64,000 bases of DNA from assembly GCF_963675165.1 (NCBI RefSeq), contig NC_087385.1, forward strand, positions 4,092,501 to 4,156,500, written 5' to 3'. The position numbers and the translations under genes were made by a program. Below, piece after piece: positions 39,735-52,390 of the stretch; within the stretch, counting starts at the first letter, position 1; each line of letters opens with the position of its first letter. A model generated the notes under the pieces. It was not told the origin of the DNA and searched no databases. It saw nothing but the letters and a program-made list of their open reading frames with translations. This stretch comes from Halichondria panicea. Taxonomy: Eukaryota > Porifera > Demospongiae > Suberitida > Halichondriidae.

Positions 39735-42700
39735 CTAAGCTACCAAGCTACCATAATAGATGCCAGCACATACAACAATGGATGACACTGCAATTACACT
39801 CAGTACTAACAGTCCACTGCGTACACTCAGCCTAGGCAACCATCCACTGACCGACCTTTGTAGCCTCCCTAGTACTCCAATGTGTGCTGTCGATAGTGTG
39901 ACTATTGGCAATTCAGGATTAGTTTTGGATGTTTCATCTGGTTGTGAGGTTAATGATATTTCAGAGATACTCGATGGTTGGTGGCCAGAAGGTGTGCTTA
40001 TGGGTCGCTTTCGCAGTTCTGTACGTGGGAGGGTTGTCTCGGAAAGTTCATTCGTGGTTCCAATCTTTGTAGCCGATTCAGTTGATTCTTGAGCCTTCAG
40101 CTTAACATCTTGAATGTCCATTTCTACCAAATCTTGCTTCAGCTCATCACTGCTCACATTATCTTCAGGATATAATGTGACGCCGTCTTCTTTGCTCTCT
40201 TCACGTTTATCAACCTGTGGGACATCAGCCTTTATTTCATCTTCTGTGCTCAGCTCAGTCATTGTTTTGTGCGTTTCTTGAGTGCTCTCTATTGCTCGGT
40301 CCTGCACATCCAAATCAGTAGATTGAGGCTCATTATTAATAGTTTCTGTTTTGTTGTCACTGTCACCAGCAGGTGCATGATCTTCTGATGGAGCGGAAAC
40401 ATCTGCCTGTCCTGTTGGTATTGGTTCGACCGGCTCATCATTAATTGGAGGAGCTTCCAGTGTTTCAAGTTCCGGTGTGACTACGACTATAGACGCGATA
40501 TCCGAATCAGTAGACTGAGGCTCAATATTAATAGTTTCTGTTTTGTCGTCACTGTCACCAGGTGCATGATCTTCTGATGGAGCGGAAACATCTGCCTGTC
40601 CTGTTGGTATTGGTTCGACCTGCTCATCATTAATTGGAGGAGCTTCCAATACTTCAAGTTCCGGTGTGACTACGACTATAGGCGCGATATCCGAATCAGT
40701 AGACTGAGGCTCAATATCAATAGTTTCTGTTTTGTCGTCACTGTCACCAGGTGCATGATCTTCTGATGGAGCGGAAACATCTGCCTGTCCTGTTGGTATT
40801 GGTTCGACCTGCTCATCATTAATTGGAGGAGCTTCCAGTGTTTCAAGTTCCGGTGTGACTACGACTATAGACGCGATATCCGAATCAGTAGACTGAGGCT
40901 CAATATTAATAGTTTCTGTTTTGTCGTCACTGTCACCAGGTGCATGATCTTCTGATGGACCGGAATCATCTGCCTGTCCGATTGGTGGTATTGGTTCGAT
41001 CTGCTCATCATCATCATCATTAATAGGAGGAGCTTCTAATATTTTAGGTTTCGGTGTGACTAAAACTATAGGCGTGGCTTGTAAAGGTGTGATATCCGAA
41101 TCAGTAGACTGAGGCTCAATATTAATAGTTCCTGTTTTGTCGTCAGTGTCACCAGGTGCATGATCTTCTGGTGGAACAGAAATATTTTCCTGTCCGATTG
41201 GTAGTACTGGTTCAGCTTGCTCATCATCATCATTAATAGGAGGAGCTTCAGGTTCCGATGTGACCACGACTATAGGTGTGATTTGTGAAGGTGTAATATC
41301 CGAATCAGTAGGCAGAGAAGTGAACATTTCTCTGGAATCAAGAGGGAGTTCTTTCTCAGATAATGTTTTGTTTGTAGTAACAGATTGATGGTCTTCAAAA
41401 CTAACCATTTTCGTATCGTCACGAGGTTCACTGGGGTCACCATCATCACCAATGATTGGCTCACTTTCCAAAATATCGTCCAGACTTTTAGCAGCAAAGC
41501 TAGCCACAGGAAGTGATTGCGTAACCTCATAACTCCCAGGTGCACTCATTTGCCTGATTGGTGACATCTCGGGCGTACGTTGTTGCCGAGTGAACTCAAG
41601 CAACCGAGAGAATCCGTCAGCCCTTCGAGAAGCCGAGCGTGACAGGGTATGTGTACTCTGTGAGACGTGGGAGTTGGAGGAGCGAGAATCAATCTGGAAG
41701 TGAAGAGAAAGATCAGTTAAGTCAAATAGCTTGCTATTGCGAACTGCACCACGTATATGGAGAAGGACCAACACTATTCAAACCTAGGATCTATAGGCTC
41801 TAACAGAACTGCTATTAAGCGCACGCGCCTAGTAAGGCACTCTACGCTTATGAGACCTAACAAAGAAACTATATATAGTGTGCTATAATTATGCCTCGGT
41901 GCGCATGCGCAAGCGAGGTATACAGTAATGCATGTATTAGTAGCTTTATGTTATGTATATCGGATTGGCATATCCACCGAGGCATCAGCACCTGCGGTGT
42001 TTTCATTGCAATAGCAGGAATGCGCTTGGGCGAGATTTGTTGGATTCTTTTGATCTGGAGGCGTAACCCAAGAGTATATTAAACCATTTACTGTAGCCAG
42101 CGCTTAATAACGAGTAAACGCTTACACGTATTAGTTTACCTGACTCCTGGGTGAAAGGCCAACTTTGGAACGTTGTTTGCGAGGTAATGTCGTGTAGATC
42201 TCAGATAACTCTGTTGGTCGACCATTGAACTGGTACACATCAGGTGTCTCTACACTCTCCATGGGATCTGCAACTGTGGTGGAACTCAGGTCATGTGACT
42301 GGTCCTGTGGACTAGGGGAATCCCCTTTCCTCAAAGTATGAAAAAACTGTGACAGTTCTCCGCTTGACAGTGACTGATTCAGGTGATCTTCGTTTGTGCC
42401 CTGCAAAAAACATTGTACAGGGTTTATTTAACATAGTACATACGTGTAAAAAGATAGACCGTTGACCTAGAAAGTATGGGATGATTCATACGTAATTAGT
42501 GCAAACCAAACAACCATAAACCGAATAACAAACAAACAGGCAGTTCCCCAAGCACACACCTGCTCAGTTGATAGCTCTCCATCATCAGAGATTTGGCCGT
42601 GTGGTGGGGAATCTGTATCCATGGCAACCAGCTCTGAGGGCAACTCCTGAAAATAGATGATGAAAGTCAGTGAACCAAGCACATGACATAAAATACTTAA

Positions 42701-45700
42701 ACTGGCCAAGAGCTGTGTACCTCGAAAGAGTCTTCATCCTCCTCATCCTCTGAGTCACTGCTGTCCTCCTCGATCACAAAGTGCTCCTCTCCATCACTCC
42801 ACTGCTTATCTAAAAGGGAAATACAAAGTTTCGCCGTCATAATTATTATCTCTAAAATGCTTAATCAAGACCACACAAAATTATTATTAGCGTTCAAACT
42901 AAAGTTACAACTCAAGATGCATACCTCCTTGACTAACAGCCTCCTCTTGGTCATCAAGCCCCACCCCTGGAGTGGTGGAGTCTTCCAATTCTCCCAGTCC
43001 ACTGTCGTAGACATGCCCACTTTCAGAAGGTACATTATCCGTTGGGGAGAGGTCTTCTATTTCTATTTGGAATGTGCCAGTAGTGTTGGGACTGAGTGGA
43101 GGGGGACCTCCTGAAATGGTAATAATAACAACCGTAATTCAGTTGACATAAGCACAGAGCTCTGTGTGGGAATGACTATCCATTTCAACCAAGCTAATGT
43201 AAGTAACATGTGAAAAACAATATTCATAATAAAAGCACCAGGGGTGCTGATGCCTCAGTGGAGGTGCCAAAGCTACATAACATAAAGCTACTAGCTTTTA
43301 TACACACATTCATTATAAATATCATGATAAATATTTTTAATTTTGCTGCATGCAAAATCCAGAATCACAGGGAAACTCAAAAGAGTGGGTAATGATCGAC
43401 GATGATTGTTGTTAAAAACGATTGATGCCAAAAGCTAAAATTAATGGCTGCAAGTCAGCAGAGCCTTGCAGCTCTCTTCTCACTCTTGCAGCTACCAATA
43501 ACTAGCGTTCTAGTGCAGAGCTATTAAACTACTAAGTAGAATAGCAACACTCGGTGAACAAGTTTTGCTACGGACTCTTCTGAAAAGGCTGCAACGGCAT
43601 TCCAAGTAAGCAAAACTAGGTATAACTCGAGAACGAAGCTTTATTTTGCAAATCCACGAATACGAATCCAAGAAAACATGGCTAGAAGCCTATAGAAACT
43701 CTTACTTGCACTTCATTGATCCTTGAGCAGCTGTAACAGTCTACACACACAGACACACCCAACACACTACCGTATACCTCGCTTCCGCATGCGCACCGAG
43801 GCATAATTACTACGTGGATGCAATGTTTTAACAGTGAGAGCTGTTGTACGACGTGAAGTACCTGATGCATCTAGCTCAACACTCTGGTAGACAGAGTCGT
43901 ACTCCATGGGCTGGCTAGTCTCGTGGGCCGAACTATGCAGGTCGATGGAGGTTTGGGGAGTGCTCAGCAGTCTGGATAAGTTACTTTCCTCATCACCAGA
44001 CTGGTGGTCCCCTTCCAGCTCTAAAAGGGAATGGAAATATGAAATAGGTCAGCTCAGATCACTAAGGGGGACATTTAAAATGGAACAGACACGGTAGAAA
44101 TGGGATTGAACCTTGAAGAGTATGTACACGAGAGTGCCTACTACATACTGACCTGCACCAACATACATTACAACAGTGCCGTGGAAACTTTGAATGAAGA
44201 GAACAACTCACTACAACGTAGTGTTTCTGTACGACTTACTCTACACAAGGCACGAATTTCACACTCTAAACACACACTCCACATACATGTATGCACACAC
44301 TGTACTGAAACGCGCATACCATCCTCCATGCTGACGCCAGTACTAGTGGCTCTTCTAGTCTCATCGGCCCGTGCTTGAATGATGCTTGAGTAGGAACTGC
44401 TCGGAGTAACACAACTCTTCTTCACTTTTATTGCTGCCTTCCGTGTGAGTGTACGCTGGGTGGGGGGAATTTTTGGGAGAGTAGATGAACACGATTATAT
44501 TTATAAACATAAAAAATCCCTCAATAAACGCGTACTCACCCTTTAGGTGCATGTACATGTATGTATACTGCACATTGGTGGCATAATTACAGCTTTTGAA
44601 ATGGTGACCTTTTACCAGTTGGAACCGTTGTATGGATAAACTCAAGGGTCATCGATTTCATAACTCAATGTTCATGACACTGTTCATGACACTAGATCAC
44701 ATGGAAACAAAAACTACCACTTACCAGATGCAAGAGGCTCAATATTTTAGGCCTGAATTACATGTAGTTGTATCTCCATGTACATTACATGTTACTTATT
44801 GTTTCATATACATTGTACATGTAAGAAACTCATGTACTGTACATTGTAACTATAATGCCATTATATGTGGGCATTTATTGAGGGCTAAATACACTGAGTT
44901 TTGTACACAAACTTGTTTTGAATCTGCCTTTATATTGCAGTTAGCTTTTCAGGGGTGGCTATTGTACATATAGTTACCTTTGGAGTTGGTCTCTCCCCTG
45001 CGTCTGATAGAGGAGGACAATCCACTTCGTCTATACCCTCCACACTAGGCACACCCTCACCAGTCACACAGTCCACACCCAGCTCCACATCACCTAGCGA
45101 CAACAAACTATCACTGCTCTTGGATGACTTCATCCCCCTTGGTGGTGGAAACATGTTTAACAGGTTCGGATCATTCTCTACATCCGATTGGTCTGATACT
45201 CTGACGTACTTGAGGCTAGCCTCCTCAGGGTTCTGTGTGCTCTTCCCCACCACTGGGGGGTAGGGGGCAACAGGTGGACTCTCAGAAAGCTTGGTGACAC
45301 TCATCAGCTGCACGCCTGGGGGGAGAGGGGAAAGTGAAATCACAGTGATACTCATTACCACCTTCCTGAACAGATACAATGAGCATGTACTGTAAGACAA
45401 ATAATTATAACAAGATATGTGCATGAAGTTAATGGCAATTACGTGTGAAAAGACATGCTACATATTCTATCGACCAGCTACTCCAATGCGCGAATAAACG
45501 TACATATAATTATGTGTACATCTGTGATATAAATAACAAAAGCGACAAACAAAGAGTTCTCACTTTCTTCCTCTTCACGGAACATGTCTCTGATATCTGG
45601 ACGAGGTCTCTTGCGGGGACCAATCAGCCGTTTGCTATGACTGCTGCCATAGCGATAGCGGGGCTCCTCTGAGGAGTGTGATATACAGGGTAACTCATAC

Positions 45701-48700
45701 AGTAATAATATAACACAAAATCAGCTTGTATCTTTCGTAGCTAGCTGCTGGCAAATTCAATTGAATTTCGAGGGTCACTGCTAGAGTGCACACCAAACTT
45801 ACCATGGATGGTCATTGGTCGCCTTTTAACACTACGAGAACTTTGTTTCTGTGGAGAGCAAAAATGTTAGTCAGTGCATAAAAAGCACCACACAAAACAC
45901 CGTAATTATAGGAGACACAAGGGGGGAGTACAGCGCCAGCAAGTGAAAATATTGATTTGCATTCAACAAAACAACTACAGAGGAGGCTGCACTTTATTAC
46001 CCGAGGCGCGCGTGGGTGGCCATGGGTATAGTAGTAAAGTACGATAGCTAGCTCTACACGTGACCTTTATTCGAGGTAGATGTAGAGGCCTATATAATTA
46101 TAATTATTTGCAGGATTAGTGAACAAGGAAAGTAGAATTGTGGTTTGTTGCTTCTTTATTAAACTGAACACCCTTTCGTTTTTATAGATCTTTATTATTC
46201 ATGTGTCAACAGCCGAGGGTTAGCACTTCAGTGCTCTAGTTCATGTAAGTTAAGTACTTGTCCTATGTTACACTACAAGAGCCTGCCTGGCCACTGTGAC
46301 AGGGGGTTATAATAAACTCACCACTAACTTCTCAAACTCAGCGTCTTTTTGTCTCTTTATTATGGTGAAGGATTTGAGCAGCATTGTGATCTCGCTCACC
46401 CACTCAGCTTGCAACTGTAGGAGTGGATAATTCACAGCACTATCAGTTAAGTGTATCATTCTGTGTTTAGAATAATGATAGGGTAGGTAACCGTGTATAG
46501 AACTATTATAATATCTTCAAGACAAAACTGCTGAGTTGGGTTTTGTATTTATTAGGGACTCTAGATGTCACCCTCCCACTTGGTGTTGAAGAAGGTGAAC
46601 AGTACAAATGGCTGATTAAGCTATAGTTAACACTGTAAACAACCTGTTGAGGAAGCACTTAACACTAATAGGAATCTTTGTCCTATGCAATTCCCTGTAG
46701 CGTCTATTCCAATTCCGGCAAGCTATTCATGTGAGCCCACTGACCTTTGTATTGGCTGTCTCAACGACAAAGGTTTGACTGGGGTGGCCTCTAGAGAATA
46801 CTTTGAAGGAGGAGGTAGGCTTACTGGTCGAGTCCTTGCCAATGCATAGCTCCTGCGTCTGTGTGTGTACATGTGAATCATTACCTTATGACTTTTACAT
46901 GACGGATTGGGTTACTACGTACACTACATGTCTCCGTACACATATGCAGCACAGTGATTTAACACAAGCACACTATCAAATTTTTACATTTATGCATGCC
47001 TAGCTACTAGATAGCAGTCTTAAAGTACGCACAGTTTCTCATTCTCAAACAGCTATGAAGCTAGAATGACTATGGCTATACCTCACAGTTACTCAACTCA
47101 AGCAACAGCAGAACAATTTACAGATTATATCACAGCATCAAGGCACATAATGACCGACAAGAGTTACTCGAGAAGAAATTTAAACAGCAAGAGAGAGGAG
47201 TTTCACAACAGACAGAACACAATTACCAACAAATTGTGGAACTGAAGAGCTCATTCTAATAAAACTAACATCTCATTAACATGATAATTTCAATTCTTAA
47301 AAACTATAACTATCATTTCACAAAATCCGAAGGGGAAAGCATTAACCGTCTACAACGACAGAGGGGAGATTAAGCTTATAAGTTCATTACGTTCAGAAGC
47401 AAAAATTAACATCAGTCAAATTCATTTCACTTGACATGAAAACTCCAGCTACATTCTCCTACGTTAAGTTAGAGCTAATAAAGTAGGGAAATCATTACTT
47501 CATGTATATCCAGTGACATTATGTAACCAAGGATACGGTCACGATTACTAGTTCTTCCCAGCCAATAGCTAACTCAGAGTGGAATTACTGAGAGGCAGAG
47601 GCAATACCTAAAAGATGTAAAGCATCTACCTCAGTCATTGGCAGACTCAAAGAATGACCAAGAGAGATGCATACACAATATTTGTCCGGCCAGTCAAAAC
47701 ACCAAAATATATATCTAAGTGCAATGGTGTTAACAAAATTTCTTTTTGCAACACCTGATAATGGTTACAAGCATGCACGTTGATGCTTAACCACACCCAC
47801 CAAAATGTGCCCCTTGTAGTTGTATCTCTTGAGATCCTTTTTCTTAAGAATGAGCAGCAGTTTCTCAAACAGGATCACCTGACGCTCCACCCCTCTCTTG
47901 CCCACCTTGCAAGTGCTCTATAGAAGTATACAATAATTATTGGAAATAAATTCTGAAAGATTGTATGAGATACATGAGAAGGGTGCTAAAAGCAGAGAAT
48001 TTTACATTAGCTGTTTATTATGCTTACTAGTAGCAATGAAAGCACCGCAGGTGCTGATACCTAGGTGGAGGCGCAAAGCTTTACCACAATGACATCAATG
48101 ACTGTGTCATGTTGATATTGAATACCGTATATGCTTATCAGAGGCCGCTCTCAAATTATAGCCTCAGTGAACTTCAACTCTACCTGAGGCTAGCATTTCT
48201 GCACGTGGTAGCCATATTGCTAGCTAGGTAGCAGTTTGTTAGTGCTTTACAAAGACTTTCTCATGGCAGAGTTCGAGTTTGTGCAGGTGAAAAGAACTTT
48301 TGATGACAAACTAATTGTTAAATTAGCTGGGGCTAATAAGCGCCGCTCTTAAACAGTGGCCTCTCTCAAATTGTAGCCTCCTCTGTCAGCAAAATGAAAC
48401 ATTTAGCAGCCGTGGCCTCTGATCAAGCATATTCGGTACTTATTACATTTGCATGCAGAAATTAATGGTGCAAATGAGTGGGAATGATAGACCATGATTG
48501 TTGCTAAAAAGAATGCCAAAGGTTCAAAGTTCGTATTAATGGCTGAAGCTTTGCAGTTCTCTTTTCATTCTTGCAGCTACCAATAGCTAGCGTTCTAGTG
48601 CAGAGCTAACTACTAAGTAGAATAGCTACATGTAAGTGATGTCAACAGATTTTGCTATGCATGAGTCTGAAGAAACTGCAATGGCCTTCAAAGTAGCCAT

Positions 48701-50512
48701 ATAAACTAGCACTATTTTGCAAATCCACAAATTGAAATCCAAGAAAACATGGCTAGAAGCCTACAAAAACGCTTACACACAAACACACTACCGTAACCGA
48801 GGCATAATCAATCGTGGCAGGTACTTAACGACCACACCTACAGGATTACTCCTGGGTGGTAGATGCCAAATTCTACAAGACATGATAAGATTACTTACCT
48901 CACGAATGAGCCGTCCGTAAGCACTCAGATTCTACAAAATGGAAAACACAAAGGCGCTTAATTTCAATGCTAGATAGTCAAAACTAAACATTAGTACCGC
49001 TATTCAACAAACAGCCACTTACATCGCTCCAACCAGTGAGGCAGCTCTGAATGTCCTGAGCCCTGAGGGCATTCTCTCGCTGCTTCTTGACCTCATTGAC
49101 GTGGTTGGCAATGCGTACCATGGCGTTGTGGGCCTGGGAGAGACTACGGTGTGCAGAGAGGTTAGGGTCAAACTTCTTCACCAGCTCCTGCATGAAAGGA
49201 TCAATATTATTATGTTATACAGCACCACTTTTGGTCCCACACACAAACACACGTAAATGTATCACATAATTATAATGATGCTGTAGCCTGCCTCAAATTT
49301 GCTTCTTACTACACACTTGTACAAATGTTGATCTTACAACAACTGTACCACCCACTCACTTACACGTAACAAGAGATGGTACCGCATGATTCTCTGCACT
49401 GGCTTGATGAGGTATGAGGTCAGTGGCAGTGGATGCCCGAGCTTCTTCTGACACGAGAGGAGAAACTCTTCCATGTCTCGGTGCTGTTTTAGCAGCTCAC
49501 TGAGAGTTTCCAGAGATGTATCGTAGTTAGTGCAGTATGTACTGTACAACTGGAACCTCGTCTCCTGTGTTGGTGGTGGTGGGGTGGAAATGGCTCAAGT
49601 GTAGCCTAAAATCTCTATGTGGATAGTTGATAAGGAAAGACACATGCAACCTAGGCTATGAGAGAGTACAAAATAGCCTAATAGTGCAGAAATTAAAATT
49701 GATGAGGGACACACACTATTATAGTACATTGTGTTGGTGACGTACATTGTCAGAGAAGATCTTGCCAAACTGGTGAGGGTCTCCTTCGGTACTGTTCAGC
49801 TGATCTAACAACCACCTACAAAGGAGAGGACATTATATCGGTTACATCATCGATCAGGGCCGGAAGTACTCGGATATAAACCGGTTCCCTTTCTGCTTTC
49901 CTCTATTCCGTACACACACTGGCTAGCCTCGCAACCCCATTATACGTACGCACTCACTTGTGCAGAGAGTAAAGGTCCTCCACATTACTGAATATTGTTT
50001 GCACAATCTTCTGACCTTCATTCGTCATTCGTAGCCTCCCAGATAGGGGATTCTTATAACCCTGTGTGTTTGAAGATAATTATTTCACTGACTCACTCAG
50101 TGTCAGTATTGATCAGTATTGAATGACACAACCTGCAGCATTTGCATACTGAAACATTCTGAAGCCAAAACATGTACTAAAATTGAGGAAGAAACCATAC
50201 CGTATTACTAGAATGTTTTGCAAGCATCAAACGTATGCGGATTGGCTTCACAAAAATAAAATCACAAAAGCCTATACTGGCACATGTATCGCATCACGAT
50301 CCTTGGCCAGAACGCAAAAAGTGAGATAGCAAAGTGTTAAATTTTTTGCTGATTTGGCTCATTCGCAAAGGTTTTTCACTCGCAAAACAGGTAGAAAGAT
50401 TTCTTGATAATTATGAATCCAGATCAACAAAAGTATCCACATAATAATTATTATGCCTCGGTGCGCATGCGCAAGCGAGGTATACGGTAGTGTGTTTGTG
50501 TGTGTATGTGTG

Positions 50513-50593
<81 letters not shown>

Positions 50594-52033
50594 CTGCTAC
50601 AGCTGCTCAAGGATCAATCAAGTGCAAGTAAGAGTTTCTATAGGCTTCTAGTCATGTTTACTTGGATTTTAATTCGTGGATTTGCAAAATAATGCTTCGT
50701 TCTCGAGTTATGCCTAGTTTTGCTTACTGGCAAGCCTTTTCAGAAGAGTGCGTAGAAAAACTTGTCCATCGAGTGTTGCTACTCTACTTAGTAGTTAGCT
50801 CTGCACTAGAACGCTAGCTATTGGTAGCTGCAAGAGTGAGAAGACAGCTGCAAAGCTCTGCTGATGCAGCCATTACTTTTAGACTTGAACTTTGGCATCG
50901 ATCGTTTTTAACAACAATCATGGTCGATCATTATACCTACTCTTTGCTGGATTCTGCCTGTATGCAGCAATTAATTAATGCTAGATTAAGTATACGATAA
51001 AAGCTATCAGTAACTTTATGTTATGTAGCTTTGGCATCTCCACTGAGGCATCAGCACCTGCGGTGCTTTCATTCATATACACAGTACATACATGCAAGTT
51101 AAATGAATTCACTTAGCTCAAATGAATACGAAAACAAACAACGTACATGTATACATTATACATGTACATGTTACATCTGTTTAGGGACTATTATTGCTAT
51201 AGTTAAAGCTGACCAAAACAGGCTAGCTATGGCTATGTCAACACAAATCAAAATGCACCTCATCACTCTGCTATTCATGTGACAATTCATGTGACAATGA
51301 AAGCACCACGGGTGCTGATGCCTCAGTAGATGCACCAAAGCTATACGACATGAAGCTACTATTTGGTGCAAAAAGTGGGAAACAATCGACCACAATCGTT
51401 GCTAAAAAGGATACCAAAAGCTCAAAGTCCATAAAATTAATGGCTGCTGCATGAAACAGCTGAGTACGTGCAGCTTTGCAGTAGCTCTCTTCTCACTCTT
51501 GCAGCTAGTGTTCTAGTGCAGAGCTAACTACTAAGTAGAGTAGCAACACTCTATGGATAAGTATTGCTACGCACTGTTCTGAAAAGGCTACAATGGCATT
51601 CCAATAAGAAAATCTATTACTAAATATACTATTATAAAGTTTTGCAAACCCACAACTTGCAATCCAAGAAAATGTGACTAGAAGCCTTTACTTGCACGCA
51701 CTTTATTTATCATTGAGCAGCTGCAGCAGTCTACACAGACAGACAGACAGACACACAAACACGCTACCGTATACCGAGCTGCGCATGCGCACCCGAAGCA
51801 TAATAGTACAATTGGCCAATTTGATAGGCTCACTAAAACCTCACATATGCACAAACTAGGCAGTTAGAGAATGCCCAGTAGTAGTAGTACTTACACAATG
51901 CACTTCCACTCACCTCTATAATGTCCCTGAGTGAAGTGAGGTAATCCCTCTCTGTAGTGAGGATCTCGTTCACCACATAGGCACACTCCCGAGGCCAGTT
52001 AGTGAGCAGCACTGATCTCACATACGACTCTAT

Positions 52034-52092
<59 letters not shown>

Positions 52093-52390
52093 GTGTGTGT
52101 GTGCGTGTGTGCGTGTGATGTGTGCATGTGCATTAGAGAAAGTGCAATAAATAACGCTTTTCTGTCTATTGTTTCGGATGAAGTGCTATAACTTGCAACA
52201 ATGACATCAAATCACTCAATACTGTTAATACTAGTAATACTGTTAAAGCAGTATTTACAGTGTTTATTACACAGCTTCGCATTAACAGGTCAGGAAGTTA
52301 CAACTTACGAGAGTGCTCATAGAGGGTGGAATCACTCAAGGGGCGAGGTTTTGTTGGAGAGTCCACTGCATCTCTGGCAGGCTGGGACAT
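39735..52390 (-). CDS. PLEKHG-like Rho guanine nucleotide exchange factor with C-terminal membrane anchor, 21 coding exons
   Basis: Coding exons, minus: 52309-52390, 51914-52029, 49958-50061, 49746-49815, 49364-49564, 49023-49187, 48899-48931, 47801-47917, 46825-46852, 46745-46788, 46322-46414, 45803-45848, 45564-45668, 44978-45315, 44320-44455, 43862-44020, 42925-43110, 42721-42809, 42560-42646, 42140-42400, 39735-41693; about 1472 aa, phases consistent. The DH domain (about residues 40-235: YVVNEILTTERDYLTSLRDI, LPLTSYLIKPVQRIMRYHLL) activates Rho-family GTPases. The PH domain (about 240-345) has VILFEKLLLILKKKD, YNYKGHIL, QTFVVETANTK and LQAEWVSEI. NLSAYGRLIRE and the order of blocks fit PLEKHG1-3. 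The long acidic/Ser-rich tail includes tandem 63-residue repeats (about 40310-41290). Near the stop is a hydrophobic helix (LLVLSVIAVSSIVVCAGIYY), unknown to me in PLEKHG proteins. The donor of the 47801 exon could lie 9 nt further on (47792). Confidence 0.9.
40310..41290 (-). repeat. in-frame tandem repeats in the RhoGEF last exon
   Basis: About five units; the clearest three have a 189-bp period (63 codons), others carry extra codons. Unit core reads STDSDI...VVVTPE, then LEAPPINDEQVEP, then SEDHAPGDSDDKTETINIEP. Period and near-identity at the DNA level indicate recent expansion or homogenisation. Repeats are acidic and probably disordered. Confidence 0.9.
41889..42009 (+). repeat. internally deleted GCCTCGGTGCGC-family copy, both ends present
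   Basis: About 120 bp: GCCTCGGTGCGCATGCGCAA at the left, CCGAGGCATCAGCACCTGCG at the right, nearly all interior lost. It helps define the family termini, which share GCCTCGGTG in inverted orientation. Lies in the last RhoGEF intron. Confidence 0.85.
43233..43813 (-). repeat. full-length GCCTCGGTGCGC-family copy
   Basis: About 580 bp, from GGTGCTGATGCCTCAGTGGA to CGCATGCGCACCGAGGCAT. Contains the family blocks AACTCGAGAACGAAGCTTTA, CATGGCTAGAAGCCTATAG and a short CACA tract near the left end of the consensus. No open frame. Sits in a RhoGEF intron. Confidence 0.88.
48030..48810 (-). repeat. GCCTCGGTGCGC-family copy interrupted by a TA-flanked MITE
   Basis: Ends near AAAGCACCGCAGGTGCTGAT and ACCGTAACCGAGGCAT. 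The copy carries the 312-bp MITE at 48125-48436, which explains its excess length. In RhoGEF intron 7. Confidence 0.82.
48125..48436. mobile_element. TA-flanked MITE, CCGTATATGCTT ends
   Basis: Inverted ends CCGTATATGCTTATCAGAGG and the complement of CCGAATATGCTTGATCAGAG; TA at 48123-48124 and 48437-48438. Subterminal CTCAAATTATAGCCTC is repeated inside. Third sequence type in the window sharing CCGTATA-like tips. Confidence 0.8.
50452..51078 (+). repeat. GCCTCGGTGCGC-family copy with expanded (TG)n
   Basis: Left end GCCTCGGTGCGCATGCGCAA, right end GAGGCATCAGCACCTGCGGT. The family's short TG tract is expanded here to about 80 bp (50505-50590). In RhoGEF intron 2. Confidence 0.88.
51294..51803 (-). 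repeat. GCCTCGGTGCGC-family copy, opposite orientation to its neighbour
   Basis: Runs from GAAAGCACCACGGGTGCTGAT to CTGCGCATGCGCACCCGAAGCAT. With 50452-51078 it forms a tail-to-tail pair about 215 bp apart in the same intron. Confidence 0.85.
52032..52120 (+). repeat. (GT)n microsatellite
   Basis: About 90 bp of GT with a few GC interruptions, directly adjoining the RhoGEF exon 2 acceptor, so the transcribed strand has a CA-rich tract in place of a normal pyrimidine tract. Confidence 0.95.

Noticed and set aside
39760-40092. 110-residue plus-strand frame
   Set aside because: Antisense of the RhoGEF last exon, which has conserved phase and a clear repeat structure.
50359-50692. Cys/Val- and His/Thr-rich frames
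   Set aside because: Translations of a (TG)n microsatellite.
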